From an uncultured Lachnospiraceae bacterium (lineage in GTDB: Bacteria > Bacillota > Clostridia > Lachnospirales > Lachnospiraceae), in the NCBI GenBank assembly GCA_951801955.1, contig CATOOV010000007.1, positions 1 to 64,000 of the forward strand: 64,000 nucleotides of DNA, written 5' to 3'. This document shows, piece after piece, positions 25,434-35,245 of this stretch. A program made the position numbers and the translations under genes. A model generated the notes under the pieces. That model saw only the letters and a program-made list of their open reading frames with translations. It made no database searches and was not told where the DNA came from. Within the stretch, counting starts at the first letter, position 1. Each line of letters opens with the position of its first letter.

Positions 25434-27703
25434 TGGGTGGAAAAGAACAGCCGATTATATTTGGAATCCGGCATTTGTCTCCGGCAGGAGCCTGGAATCT
25501 GAGGAAACTATTAGACCAGGTGATGCCCCAACTGGTATTAGTGGAAGGTCCTAGCGATTTTACAGAGGAGCTTTCTGTACTGGCAGACAGGAAAACGAAA
25601 CTCCCAGTTGCGGTTATGGCATATACCAGCGACACGCCCATTCACACCATTCTCTATCCCCTTGCAGAATATTCTCCAGAATACCAGGCGGTCCTTTGGG
25701 CAAATGAACACGACAAAGAATGCCGTTTTATTGACCTGCCTTCCAGTGTATTTCTTGCTTATATGCGTGCCGCGGGAATAGAGGAGGATGCGGGGGAGGA
25801 GGAGAGGATCAGCGTTTATCGGAGGCTGGACGAGCTGTCTGGGGAGGATGCCCATGAAACTTTCTGGGAACGTACCATGGAACATTTCAGTGAAGGGGAC
25901 GGGTATTTTAAGGGGGCAGAGGTTTTTGGAAAAAATCTTCGGGAATTGACGCAAGGCAAAGACTGGGATGATGCAGAAACCATTGTGCGGGAAGCCTATA
26001 TGAAACGGCAGATAAAAAAAGCAATTGACTCTGGTATTGCGCCAGAACAGATTGTGGTGGTGACTGGCGCTTACCATACGCAGGGATTGAAAGAGAGTAC
26101 GCTTGAGCTGAGCGACCAGGAACTTGGGCAGCTTCCGTCTGTGGAATCACAGAAAACATGGATGCCTTATTCTTATTACCGTTTATCCTCGCGTTCTGGC
26201 TATGGGGCAGGTAACAAGGCGCCGGCATATTATGAGCTGCTGTGGAAAGGGTATCAGAAGGGGGAGGCAGACTATGCGGCAAGAAGCTATCTCTCAAAAC
26301 TTGCCTTTTGGCAGCGTCAAAATGGAAATATGGTTTCTTCTGCAGAGGTGATTGAGGCGGTGCGGCTATCCTTTTCCCTTGCCGAACTGCACGGATATCG
26401 GATTCCTGCGCTGCGGGATTTGCGGGATGCCGCCATGACCTGTATGGGGCATGGGAATTTTGGAGAGATTGCCCAGGCAGTTGCAGATACGGAAATTGGC
26501 ACAACCATTGGCTCTCTTCCCCAGGGAATCAGCCGTACCTCTGTACAGAATGATTTTTACCGCTTTTTGGATGAACTGCATCTGCGGCGGTACTGTTCTG
26601 TAACTGCAGATGACCTGCACTTGGATCTCAGAGAAAAACTCACAGTGAAATCGGAAAAATCAGCGTTTTTGGACAGGGAACGTTCATTTTTTCTCCATCG
26701 GCTACGGGTACTGGGAATTTCTTTTGTAAATTGGCAGCAAGTGCAGCAGGAAAATGCCACCTGGGCGGAACATTGGGTACTGCGCTGGACGCCGGAGGCG
26801 GAAATTGAGATTGTGGAGACGCAGCTAAAGGGAGATACCATTCTGTTGGCGGCAGCTTTTCAGATGAAAGAGGAGGCAAAGAAGGAGCAGGGTATCGCTG
26901 CAATTGCTAAGATTATTGAGGAATCCTTTTTGTGCGGGATGCCAGAAATGGTAAGTTTTACCACATCTATCCTGCAAAAAATTGCGGTGGAAGCTGCGGC
27001 GGTGGAGGAGATTGCAAAGACGGTGCACAGCCTGTCATTGGTAATCCAATATGGAAGCATCCGAAATCTTTCCAGTGACGCATTGGTTCCGGTTTTAGAG
27101 CAGCTCTTTCTTCGTGCCTGCCTGTTGCTGCCGGAAAGCTGCATTTGTGATGACAATGCTTCCCGTGAAATGATACATGCCGTCAGCATGTTAAATGAGG
27201 CGGCACTGCGCCACGAATTTCTTTCGGAAGAGCAATGGCTCCAGGTGGTCACAGAAATTGCGCAGAGGGATGATTTAAATACGAAAGTTTCTGGTTATGC
27301 AGCGGCAGTTTTGCTGGAGAGAGGGACGTTTACAAATAAAGAGCTGGAACTTCAGGTGCAGCGGAGGCTCTCCAGAGGGATCCCTGCAGATTTAGGCGCT
27401 GGATGGTTTGAGGGGCTCTCTATGAAGAACCGTTATGCACTGATTACCCATATGAGTTTGTGGGAAAGTTTGGATGGATATTTAGATACGCTGGATGATG
27501 AGGAATTTAAACGGGCGCTTTTATTTCTGCGGCGTGCTTTTGCAGATTTTACGGCTAGGGAAAAAAGTGATATTGCAGAAAACTTAGGGGAGCTGTGGCA
27601 GTTAAATCCTCAACAGGTCAGTGAGATTGTAAATGCGCCTCTTACCCAGGAAGCACAGGAAATGCTTGAGGAACTGGATGATTTTGATTTTGGGGATATT
27701 TAA
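25433..27703 (+). CDS. DUF5682-like protein
   Basis: A 756-aa protein whose start, FGIRHLSPAGAW, and LVLVEGPSDF match the conserved N-terminus of the DUF5682 family, which has a TraB/TIKI-like look. VVTGAYHTQGL (about residues 202-212) is a second family-like motif. The rest is long and helical. Its biochemical role is unknown. It is always seen by me in this kind of MoxR/VWA gene order, which supports a shared complex. Confidence 0.75.
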   Translation: MGGKEQPIIFGIRHLSPAGAWNLRKLLDQVMPQLVLVEGPSDFTEELSVLADRKTKLPVAVMAYTSDTPIHTILYPLAEYSPEYQAVLWANEHDKECRFIDLPSSVFLAYMRAAGIEEDAGEEERISVYRRLDELSGEDAHETFWERTMEHFSEGDGYFKGAEVFGKNLRELTQGKDWDDAETIVREAYMKRQIKKAIDSGIAPEQIVVVTGAYHTQGLKESTLELSDQELGQLPSVESQKTWMPYSYYRLSSRSGYGAGNKAPAYYELLWKGYQKGEADYAARSYLSKLAFWQRQNGNMVSSAEVIEAVRLSFSLAELHGYRIPALRDLRDAAMTCMGHGNFGEIAQAVADTEIGTTIGSLPQGISRTSVQNDFYRFLDELHLRRYCSVTADDLHLDLREKLTVKSEKSAFLDRERSFFLHRLRVLGISFVNWQQVQQENATWAEHWVLRWTPEAEIEIVETQLKGDTILLAAAFQMKEEAKKEQGIAAIAKIIEESFLCGMPEMVSFTTSILQKIAVEAAAVEEIAKTVHSLSLVIQYGSIRNLSSDALVPVLEQLFLRACLLLPESCICDDNASREMIHAVSMLNEAALRHEFLSEEQWLQVVTEIAQRDDLNTKVSGYAAAVLLERGTFTNKELELQVQRRLSRGIPADLGAGWFEGLSMKNRYALITHMSLWESLDGYLDTLDDEEFKRALLFLRRAFADFTAREKSDIAENLGELWQLNPQQVSEIVNAPLTQEAQEMLEELDDFDFGDI

Positions 27704-27712
27704 CAGGTAATT

Positions 27713-27733
27713 CAAGAACGCCATCGGCGTTTA
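27713..27733 (+). repeat. Hairpin repeat (type B) before the VWA gene
   Basis: AAGAACGCCATCGGCGTTTA is a partly degraded copy of the hairpin repeat, 10 bp after the DUF5682-like stop. Its insertion makes the ATG at 27733 an unlikely native start for the next gene. Confidence 0.65.
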
Positions 27734-27810
27734 TGGGAAAATTGCAAAATGGTTACGCAATGGTTTTGCAATTTTTCAAAAGGATGTCAGAAAAGATATA
27801 TAAGGTAAGG

Positions 27811-29013
27811 ATGGTGCAGGTTATGGATGAATTGGAACGGATGAAACGCTGGCGGCTGATTCTTGGAGCAGAGAGCAATGAGCGTTTTGCTTCCATGAAT
27901 GGGGCGCAAGGGTTTGGCTTATCAGAGGAACAGAGGTTGATGGACCAGGCGCTTGCAGCGATTTACAATCGCAGTGAATCTGGCGGGTTTGGTTCTGGAA
28001 GGGGTGCAGGAAGCGGTCCTTCCAATCCCAAGGTTTCCAGATGGCTGGGAGATGTGCGTACGTTATTTGAGAAGGATTTGGTGACAGTGATACAGGCGGA
28101 TGCCATGGAACGGTGCGGTTTGCGCCAGCTTTTGTTTGAACCGGAGCTTTTAGAGAACATAGAGCCGGATATCAGCCTTGCTTCTACCATTTTGATGTTG
28201 AAAGACCAGATTCCCAAACGCTCCAAAGAGAGTGTACGTGCTTTTATTGCAAAAATAGTGGAGGAGATCAACCGATTGCTTGAAGCGGATATCCGCCGTG
28301 CTGTCACATCGGCGGTGAACCGAAGGATGCACTCGCCGATCCCTTCCGCGGCGGCAATGGATTATCCCCTTACGATCCGCAGGAATTTGAAAAATTACAA
28401 TCCAGATCTTGGAACAATTGTACCAGAGCATTTTTATTTTTTTGACCGGACGACCACGGCAGCTTCAAAACAGTGGACCGTGATTCTGGACGTGGACCAA
28501 AGTGGTTCTATGGGGGAATCTGTGATTTATTCTTCCATTATGAGCTGTATCTTGGCGAGTATGGCTTCCATTCGGACGTATATTGTGGCATTTGATACAA
28601 ATATTGTGGATTTAACAGAAAAATGTGAAGAGCCCATAGATCTGCTGTTTGGTTTTCAGTTAGGCGGGGGTACGAACATTGAACGGTCGGTGGCATATTG
28701 CCAAAAATTTGTAGAAAACCCTTCTAAAACATTGTTTTTTCTGATTACTGATTTGGAGGAGGGCGGCAATCGGGCAGCACTGCTGCATCGTCTCAAAGAA
28801 TTAAAAGAATCTGGCGTGACGGTGGTGTGCCTTCTTGCTATTGCAGATGGAGGAAAACCGTATTATGACGCACAGATGGCAGAGAGGGTGTCAAGGCTTG
28901 CAATTCCCTGTTTTGCATGTAACCCGCAAATGCTTCCAGCATTGTTGGAGCGGGCGTTTCGGGGACAGGATCTTGAGGCGTTCCGAAAAGATTTTGAAAA
29001 ACGCAAGAAGTAG
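27811..29013 (+). CDS. VWA (von Willebrand A) domain protein
   Basis: I place the start at ATG 27811, which has TAAGG five bases upstream; the frame is open to 27733 and ATG 27823 is also possible. The VWA domain is in the C-terminal half: a MIDAS motif DQSGSMG, then GGGTNIE (the MIDAS Thr region) and ITDLEEGG. Such domains bind a metal ion and protein ligands and pair with MoxR ATPases. It closes the five-gene operon. A Gly/Ser-rich linker lies at about residues 55-70. Confidence 0.85.
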   Translation: MVQVMDELERMKRWRLILGAESNERFASMNGAQGFGLSEEQRLMDQALAAIYNRSESGGFGSGRGAGSGPSNPKVSRWLGDVRTLFEKDLVTVIQADAMERCGLRQLLFEPELLENIEPDISLASTILMLKDQIPKRSKESVRAFIAKIVEEINRLLEADIRRAVTSAVNRRMHSPIPSAAAMDYPLTIRRNLKNYNPDLGTIVPEHFYFFDRTTTAASKQWTVILDVDQSGSMGESVIYSSIMSCILASMASIRTYIVAFDTNIVDLTEKCEEPIDLLFGFQLGGGTNIERSVAYCQKFVENPSKTLFFLITDLEEGGNRAALLHRLKELKESGVTVVCLLAIADGGKPYYDAQMAERVSRLAIPCFACNPQMLPALLERAFRGQDLEAFRKDFEKRKK

Positions 29014-29050
29014 AATTCTGAAAGAATCTTAGTAAAATTGCAATAAATTG

Positions 29051-29079
29051 TTTACAAAAAAAAGAAAATCATGTACAAT
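29051..29079 (+). promoter_or_regulatory. Promoter of glgC
   Basis: TTTACA (29051-29056) and TACAAT (29074-29079) with a 17-bp spacer; a good sigma-A-type promoter, about 140 bp upstream of glgC. Confidence 0.7.
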
Positions 29080-29104
29080 AATAACAATTGAAAGCTGAGG
29101 CATT

Positions 29105-29131
29105 TGTAGAAACATCAAAATGGTTTCTACA
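29105..29131 (+). promoter_or_regulatory. Hairpin in the glgC leader
   Basis: TGTAGAAAC (29105-29113) pairs perfectly with GTTTCTACA (29123-29131) around a 9-nt loop. There is no U-run directly after it, so it is a leader structure and not a clear terminator. Confidence 0.5.
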
Positions 29132-29216
29132 TGTCTGTTTTCTCTCATATCAGCATTGGCATCTCTATATCATCCAAGCTGTTAAAATTAATAATTATAG
29201 GTAAAGGAGACAAAAA

Positions 29217-30422
29217 ATGGGTAAAGAAATGATTGCTATGCTTCTTGCCGGTGGACAGGGTTCCCGCCTTTATGCGTTGACCCAGAAGCTGGCAAAACCA
29301 GCAGTTCCGTTTGGCGGTAAATACCGTATTATTGATTTCCCCCTGTCAAACTGTGTGAACTCTGGAATTGACACGGTAGGTATTTTAACACAGTATCAGC
29401 CGCTGATTTTAAATGAATATATTGGAAATGGGCAGCCATGGGATTTAGACCGCCTGTATGGCGGTGTGCATGTGCTTCCGCCATATCAGCAGGCATCTGG
29501 CTCTGATTGGTACAAAGGGACTGCAAACGCTATTTATCAGAATATTTCTTTTATTGACCGTTATGATCCAGAATATGTGATTATTCTTTCGGGCGACCAG
29601 ATTTGTAAGCAGGACTATAGTGATTTTCTTCGTTTTCATAAGGAAAAGGACGCAGAATTTTCAGTAGCTGTTATGGAAGTTCCATGGGAAGAGGCCTCTA
29701 GATTTGGGCTTATGGTTGCAGATGACAATGACAGAATTACAGAATTCCAGGAAAAACCAAAGGAGCCAAAATCTAACCTTGCCTCCATGGGTATTTATAT
29801 TTTTAATTGGGATATTCTTCGCAAATATCTGATGGAAGATGAGGAAGACACCACATCTGAAAATGACTTTGGCAATAACATTATTCCAAACTTATTAAAA
29901 GATGGCCGCAGGATGTACGCATATCATTTTAATGGTTATTGGAAAGATGTGGGAACGATCTCCTCCTTATGGGAAGCAAATATGGAGGTCCTTGACCCAG
30001 AGCACAGCGGAATTAATCTGTTTGATGAGGCATGGAAGATTTACAGCCGCAACAGCGGAATGACCGGACATAAGATCAATGCGGGCGCCCAGGTGGAGAA
30101 CTCAATGATTACAGATGGCTGCAATGTTTCTGGAAATGTAAAACATTCCATTTTGTTTGCGGGCGTAAAGGTTGAAGAAGGCGCCGAGGTTGAAGATGCG
30201 GTTGTGATGGGCAATTCAATTATCAAGGCGGGTGCAAAAGTAAAACACTGTATCATAGCAGAAAATGTAATTATCGGGCAAAATGCTACGGTGGGGCAGA
30301 TGCCGGAAGGTGACGAGACAGGGGTAGCGACGGTTGGTCCAGGGGTCTACGTAGGCGATAATGCTACAATTGGACCCAATGCCATGGTCAGCGATAATGT
30401 AAAGGATGGTGATAAACAATGA
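29217..30422 (+). CDS. glgC: Glucose-1-phosphate adenylyltransferase
   Basis: A 401-aa enzyme that makes ADP-glucose for glycogen synthesis. The N-terminus has the nucleotidyltransferase signature [13 protein letters not shown] and [21 protein letters not shown] is in the centre, and hexapeptide repeats form a C-terminal beta-helix (about residues 280-395). A site of type AAAGGAG precedes the ATG. It overlaps glgD by 4 bp, so both are coupled. Confidence 0.95.
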   Translation: MGKEMIAMLLAGGQGSRLYALTQKLAKPAVPFGGKYRIIDFPLSNCVNSGIDTVGILTQYQPLILNEYIGNGQPWDLDRLYGGVHVLPPYQQASGSDWYKGTANAIYQNISFIDRYDPEYVIILSGDQICKQDYSDFLRFHKEKDAEFSVAVMEVPWEEASRFGLMVADDNDRITEFQEKPKEPKSNLASMGIYIFNWDILRKYLMEDEEDTTSENDFGNNIIPNLLKDGRRMYAYHFNGYWKDVGTISSLWEANMEVLDPEHSGINLFDEAWKIYSRNSGMTGHKINAGAQVENSMITDGCNVSGNVKHSILFAGVKVEEGAEVEDAVVMGNSIIKAGAKVKHCIIAENVIIGQNATVGQMPEGDETGVATVGPGVYVGDNATIGPNAMVSDNVKDGDKQ

Positions 30423-31564
30423 TAAATTCCAACAACACGAATGCACTGGGCATTATTTTTCCCAATACTTATGATGAGCTTGTATCAGAATTGACCGGTG
30501 AACGGCTGATGGCTTCCATTCCCTTTGCAGGTCGTTACCGTATCATTGATTTCGTACTGTCCAGTATGGTGAATTGCGGAATAGACAATATTACGGTATT
30601 AGTCCGGGAAAATTATTTTTCATTGCTGGACCATTTGGGTTCCGGGCGTGAATGGGATTTGACCCGTAAGAACGGCGGATTGAATATTTTCCCGCCATTT
30701 GCCCAGAAAAATATGGGTGTTTACAATGGCAAAGTTGGTATGCTGGCAAGTATTTTAGGATTCTTGAAATCCCAAAAAGAAAAGTATGTTATTATGTCAG
30801 ATGCAAACATTGCATTTAATTTTGACTTCAAGGCTTTGTTGGATGCACATATCGCAAGTGAAGCAGACATCACAGTGGCTTATACAAAGGAAGAGCTGCC
30901 AGAAAGCATTATGAATTCCGATGATCTGAATAAGGGTATGTACTATACCTTGGATTTAGAGGAAGACCGCATTAAGAAGATACATATCAATTCCCAGGAA
31001 TCTGGAGTACAGAATTTTTCCATGAATATTTATGTATTTGGGCGTGAGTATCTGATCAAGATGATCAATGATGCGTATATGGGCGGCAGCGTATACTTTG
31101 AGCGTGATATTTTAATTCCGCACTTAGATGATATCAAAGTAAACGGATATGAATATAAAGAGTATACGGCACGTATCGGAAGCCTAAAAGGTTACTTTGA
31201 TGAAAATATGCGCCTGCTGGATAATAAAAACCTGGAGGCATTATTTGGCAAGAATCCGATTTATACCAAGATTCGTGACGATAATCCGACACGTTATCTG
31301 AATGGTTCCTGTGCAAAGAATGTTATGGTTGCCGACGGCTGCGTCATTGAAGGTGAAATCGAGAACTGCATTCTTTTTAGAGGTGTTAAAATCGGCAAAG
31401 GCGCCAAGGTTAAGAATTCTATTTTGATGCAGGATACTGTGATTGAAGAAGGCGCTGTGGCTGAATATATTATCACAGATAAGAAAGCAAAGATTACCAA
31501 AGATAAAGAGCTGAGAGGAACCGATACATTCCCAGTTTTTGTGGCAAAGAAGCAGATGGTATAA
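30419..31564 (+). CDS. glgD: GlgD, regulatory-type glucose-1-phosphate adenylyltransferase subunit
   Basis: A 381-aa paralogue of GlgC. It retains the fold ([19 protein letters not shown], later hexapeptide repeats), but the Gly-rich catalytic loop is replaced (ALGIIFPNT). This agrees with GlgD in Firmicutes, which forms a heterotetramer with GlgC and modulates it. It starts inside the glgC stop region. Confidence 0.92.
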   Translation: MINSNNTNALGIIFPNTYDELVSELTGERLMASIPFAGRYRIIDFVLSSMVNCGIDNITVLVRENYFSLLDHLGSGREWDLTRKNGGLNIFPPFAQKNMGVYNGKVGMLASILGFLKSQKEKYVIMSDANIAFNFDFKALLDAHIASEADITVAYTKEELPESIMNSDDLNKGMYYTLDLEEDRIKKIHINSQESGVQNFSMNIYVFGREYLIKMINDAYMGGSVYFERDILIPHLDDIKVNGYEYKEYTARIGSLKGYFDENMRLLDNKNLEALFGKNPIYTKIRDDNPTRYLNGSCAKNVMVADGCVIEGEIENCILFRGVKIGKGAKVKNSILMQDTVIEEGAVAEYIITDKKAKITKDKELRGTDTFPVFVAKKQMV

Positions 31565-31576
31565 TCGAATGGGATT

Positions 31577-31599
31577 CAAGAACGCCATTGGTGTTCTTG
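31577..31599 (+). repeat. Hairpin repeat (type B) after glgD
   Basis: CAAGAACGCCATTGGTGTTCTTG, an almost perfect hairpin 12 bp after the glgD stop. It could act in mRNA 3' end protection. Confidence 0.7.
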
Positions 31600-31624
31600 C
31601 TGCAGGATGCGGGGAGACTTTTTC

Positions 31625-31712
31625 CCAGTCGGAGAACTGACGCCCACTGAGACAAATCTGTTGTACTCACCACTGATAGAAGTGGGAGCCTTCTGCGATG
31701 AGATAAATTACT
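31625..31712 (-). repeat. Type C repeat (inverted relative to the copy at 39130)
   Basis: Reading the minus strand, AGTGGTGAGTACAACAGATT and then TGTCTCAGTGGGCGTC match 39163-39203 with few changes; the similarity extends left through a TCATCG-AGAAG block. About 80 nt are shared. Confidence 0.65.
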
Positions 31713-31763
31713 ATACCATGGATTGCGAAGCAATCATGGCGGCTGTGAGTTAGGTTGTTTTAG

Positions 31764-31805
31764 AAGGAGATGTGAAAAAGCATGAAAGCTTTTTCACATC
31801 TCCTT
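31764..31805 (+). terminator. Perfect 17-bp hairpin upstream of the bioY remnant
   Basis: Arms at 31764-31780 and 31789-31805 (AAGGAGATGTGAAAAAG and its complement) are perfectly paired with an 8-nt loop. No U-run follows, but the stem itself ends in a T-rich side. It could stop transcription in either direction. Confidence 0.5.
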
Positions 31806-31831
31806 TATGGCGTGTCCAAGGTATACCCAAG

Positions 31832-31969
31832 TGTGCGATGATAACAGCGCTGATGTGTATACTTGGACCTATGTCTATCCCTATCGGTCCCATTCCAGTA
31901 TCTTTGACAAACTTTGTTATTTTCTTTTCTGCTTATCTTCTTGGCATTCTGGCTGCCTATCTCTGTTGT
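31832..31969 (+). pseudogene. Remnant of a BioY-type biotin transporter
   Basis: The translation contains ALMCILGPMSIPIGPIPVSL and then NFVIFFSAYLLG, the first membrane helix and the conserved PIP-V-L loop of the BioY S-component. The normal N-terminus and more than 100 C-terminal residues are missing, and the flanking codons do not fit the family. Confidence 0.55.
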
Positions 31970-31989
31970 ATCATCTGGTTTGTTTTTAA

Positions 31990-32334
31990 ACGCAGTGTGA
32001 CATTTGAAGAGTGAATTTATCTGTTGTTTCCCGTGCCAGAAAAACATGTGTTTGTGTTGGATTTTCTATCCGTACCGCAACTGCTGCGGCATCAAAAGTA
32101 CGCCTTAGGGATGAACGAAGATCCTCTGCGAAGTTTTGATGGATACCAAGTGGTTTGTACGCTGGTATAACTGAAAGGAATGGAAGTTAAAAATAATTTG
32201 TATGGGATAGAGGAAAAACAGACCTGTGAAACTATTGACAAACCAGGGTAATGTGCTAAACTAATTAGTAATCGCGGAAATATTCATTTTAAACAGGAAT
32301 GGATAAATGCGGATAGAAAAGGCAGGTTTTGCGT
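31990..32334. other. Non-coding stretch with the ilvN promoter
   Basis: No supported gene. A minus-strand frame (about 32168-31990) reads like a degraded fragment but I cannot name it. A good promoter for ilvN is TTGACA (32235-32240) and TAAACT (32257-32262), with a 16-bp spacer. Confidence 0.5.
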
Positions 32335-32835
32335 ATGGAGAGACAAGCATTATCAATTTTGGTTGAAAATACACCAAACGTACTCAGCCATGTATCAGGA
32401 TTGTTCAGCCGGAGAGGATACAATATCGACAGCATATCAGCAGGTGTGACGGCGGATCCAAGGTTTACCAGGATTACGATTGTCTCAAGCGGCGATGAAT
32501 TGATTTTAGAGCAGATTGAGAAACAGCTTGCAAAATTGGAAGATGTGGTTGACATCAAAAAGCTGGAAAGTGGTAATTCTGTATGCAGGGAGTTAATCCT
32601 AATTAAGATCCGGGTGAAGAATACAGAACGTCAGGCGGTGATCTCCCTGGCGGAAATTTTCAAGACCAAGATTGTGGATGTGACAAATGATTCCATGATG
32701 ATTGAGTTAATTGGAAGCCAGAGTAAGCTGGATGCATTTTTGGAATTGCTGGAGGGCTATGAGATACTGGAACTTGCAAGAACTGGGATTACTGGGCTCA
32801 CAAGAGGTTCTTCAGATGTCAAAATGTTTGATTAG
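32335..32835 (+). CDS. ilvN: Acetolactate synthase small (regulatory) subunit
   Basis: A 166-aa protein. The start is ATG 32335, with GCAGG eight bases upstream; a TTG two codons earlier is possible. It has the ACT domain signature (LSILVENTPNVLSHVSGLFSRRGYNI) and the typical SRELILIKI-like block (here CRELILIKI). It gives valine feedback control to acetolactate synthase. The catalytic ilvB gene is not adjacent; ilvC follows after 110 bp that contain two short hairpins around GCTGCC/GGCAGC and CTGCCA/TGGCAG. Confidence 0.93.
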   Translation: MERQALSILVENTPNVLSHVSGLFSRRGYNIDSISAGVTADPRFTRITIVSSGDELILEQIEKQLAKLEDVVDIKKLESGNSVCRELILIKIRVKNTERQAVISLAEIFKTKIVDVTNDSMMIELIGSQSKLDAFLELLEGYEILELARTGITGLTRGSSDVKMFD

Positions 32836-32933
32836 TTTTATTTTTGCTGCCAATCATACATAGGGGGCAGCGTTGGTGATGCTTTAAACTGCCAAGTACC
32901 AAAGGGACTGGCAGTGGAACCATAAATTTTTAG

Positions 32934-33965
<1,032 letters not shown>

Positions 33966-33980
33966 ATTACAAATCAGCAC

Positions 33981-34018
33981 AAAAACGTTCAAGCTCTTAT
34001 TTGGGTTTGAACGTTTTT
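33981..34018 (+). terminator. Terminator after ilvC
   Basis: AAAAACGTTCAA (33981-33992) pairs with TTGAACGTTTTT (34007-34018); the T-rich right arm serves as the U-tract. It is 16 bp after the ilvC stop. Confidence 0.8.
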
Positions 34019-34023
34019 GCCAT

Positions 34024-34085
34024 TTTATAGGAAATTTTATTAAAATTTCTTATAAGATAAAAGCCCTCCGGCGTTGTTCCAAGTG
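34024..34085 (+). repeat. Type A repeat, short copy
   Basis: ATAGGAAATTTTATTAAAATTTCTTATAAG is a slightly imperfect palindrome, followed by ATAAAAGCCCTCCGGCG as in other copies. The body is cut short here. Confidence 0.6.
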
Positions 34086-34170
34086 TCCAAGACAGAAGAA
34101 TTTCTATGTGTTCTAATGCAGGTTGAAACTTTACGCAACCTGCTGGTATTCGCCATCCATGACTCAGATC

Positions 34171-34206
34171 ATCCTTTTCGAAAACTACCTTTTGACACCC
34201 GAATCC
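34171..34206 (+). repeat. Half copy of the type D inverted-repeat element
   Basis: CATCCTTTTCGAAAACTACC and then TTTTGACACCCGAATC match the right end of the element at 54130-54277 almost exactly. The left arm is absent, so this is a truncated copy or solo end. Confidence 0.6.
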
Positions 34207-34238
34207 ATATAGGAACTTTATTATATAAAATTTTTCTT

Positions 34239-35138
34239 CTATGATAGTTCGTATTCCTCATAAAAGTGGATAAAACGTGCCAGAGATTTGGAAATTTTTG
34301 CATCTTTTTTGTATGCAAAACCAATTTCACGTTTGGGGATAGGGGGAGTAAGGGGAATTTCCATTAAAATATTGGAAAGCAGTTCTATTTTTACAAAATC
34401 CCGGATCACACAACCAACACCCAGACCGATTTTTGCCATTTCAATCAGCAAATCCATATTGGAAACCTCGATGGCATCTTGGATAAGGATCTGGTTGTCC
34501 TCAAAATAATTGTCAATATATTGTCGGGTCATATTCTCTTTATCAAGCAGCATAAGTGTGGAATTTTGAAGGATATGCTGTCGGTTTACGCCGCGGATTT
34601 TTAGATTATGGAGATAATCCTGGGTAGCGACAAAAATATCCTCAATCTGCCGAAGTGAATAAAAATCGATATTTTTTATGTGCGCAGGTTTGCCGATTAA
34701 TCCTACATCCAATTTACCATCCTCCAGAAGTTTTAGGGTTTGGTTCGTTGAATGGCAGGCAATGGAAATATTGATATGGGGATATTTTTTGATAAAGTCT
34801 TTTAAGTAGGGCAGTAAAACGTATTTACAGAGTGTAGCGCTGACGCCAATTGTCAACTGCCCGATACCAAGCGCCATACAACGGCGCAGTTTATCCTCAC
34901 CGATTGCCAAAGTTTCAAAAGCAGATTTCACATGCGCATAGAGGAGTTCTCCTTCTGGAGTCAAAGTAACGCCGCGCGAACTTCGGTCAAAAAGTTTTAC
35001 GCCAAGGTTTTCTTCTAGTTTTTGTATGGATTTGCTGATTGCTGGCTGGCTGATATACAGTTCTTTTGCAGCTTTGGAAATATTTCCAGTATTGGAAACT
35101 GCATAAAAAATATGGTAAGAGGAAAGATTGTGATTCAT
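34239..35138 (-). CDS. LysR-family transcriptional regulator
   Basis: I place the start at 35138 (MNHNLSSYHIFYAV), after GGAG, giving 299 aa; the longer frame has no support. The N-terminal winged HTH is NISKAAKELYISQPAIS and SRGVTLTPEG, and the periplasmic-binding-like effector domain runs from about residue 90. It is divergent from leuC with ~110 bp between starts, the usual layout for a LysR regulator of the neighbouring genes, so it probably controls leuCD and senses a related metabolite. Confidence 0.9.
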   Translation of the reverse strand: MNHNLSSYHIFYAVSNTGNISKAAKELYISQPAISKSIQKLEENLGVKLFDRSSRGVTLTPEGELLYAHVKSAFETLAIGEDKLRRCMALGIGQLTIGVSATLCKYVLLPYLKDFIKKYPHINISIACHSTNQTLKLLEDGKLDVGLIGKPAHIKNIDFYSLRQIEDIFVATQDYLHNLKIRGVNRQHILQNSTLMLLDKENMTRQYIDNYFEDNQILIQDAIEVSNMDLLIEMAKIGLGVGCVIRDFVKIELLSNILMEIPLTPPIPKREIGFAYKKDAKISKSLARFIHFYEEYELS

Positions 35139-35245
35139 GTGGTTTCTCCATAACTTTAAATTATAATAATTATATTTAATATGTATTTCTATTATACTAT
35201 GTGATATGTTAAAATAGCAAGCAGAAAGAATAGGAGGATGAGAAT
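35139..35245. promoter_or_regulatory. Divergent control region between the LysR gene and leuC
   Basis: Very AT-rich (ATTATAATAATTATATTTAA) with several candidate -10 boxes and T-N11-A-like half sites suited to LysR binding. I cannot fix the exact promoter. The leuC site AGGAGG lies at 35232-35237. Confidence 0.45.

Noticed and set aside
31990-32168. Minus-strand frame before ilvN as a gene
   Set aside because: No start codon with a ribosome site and no recognised family.
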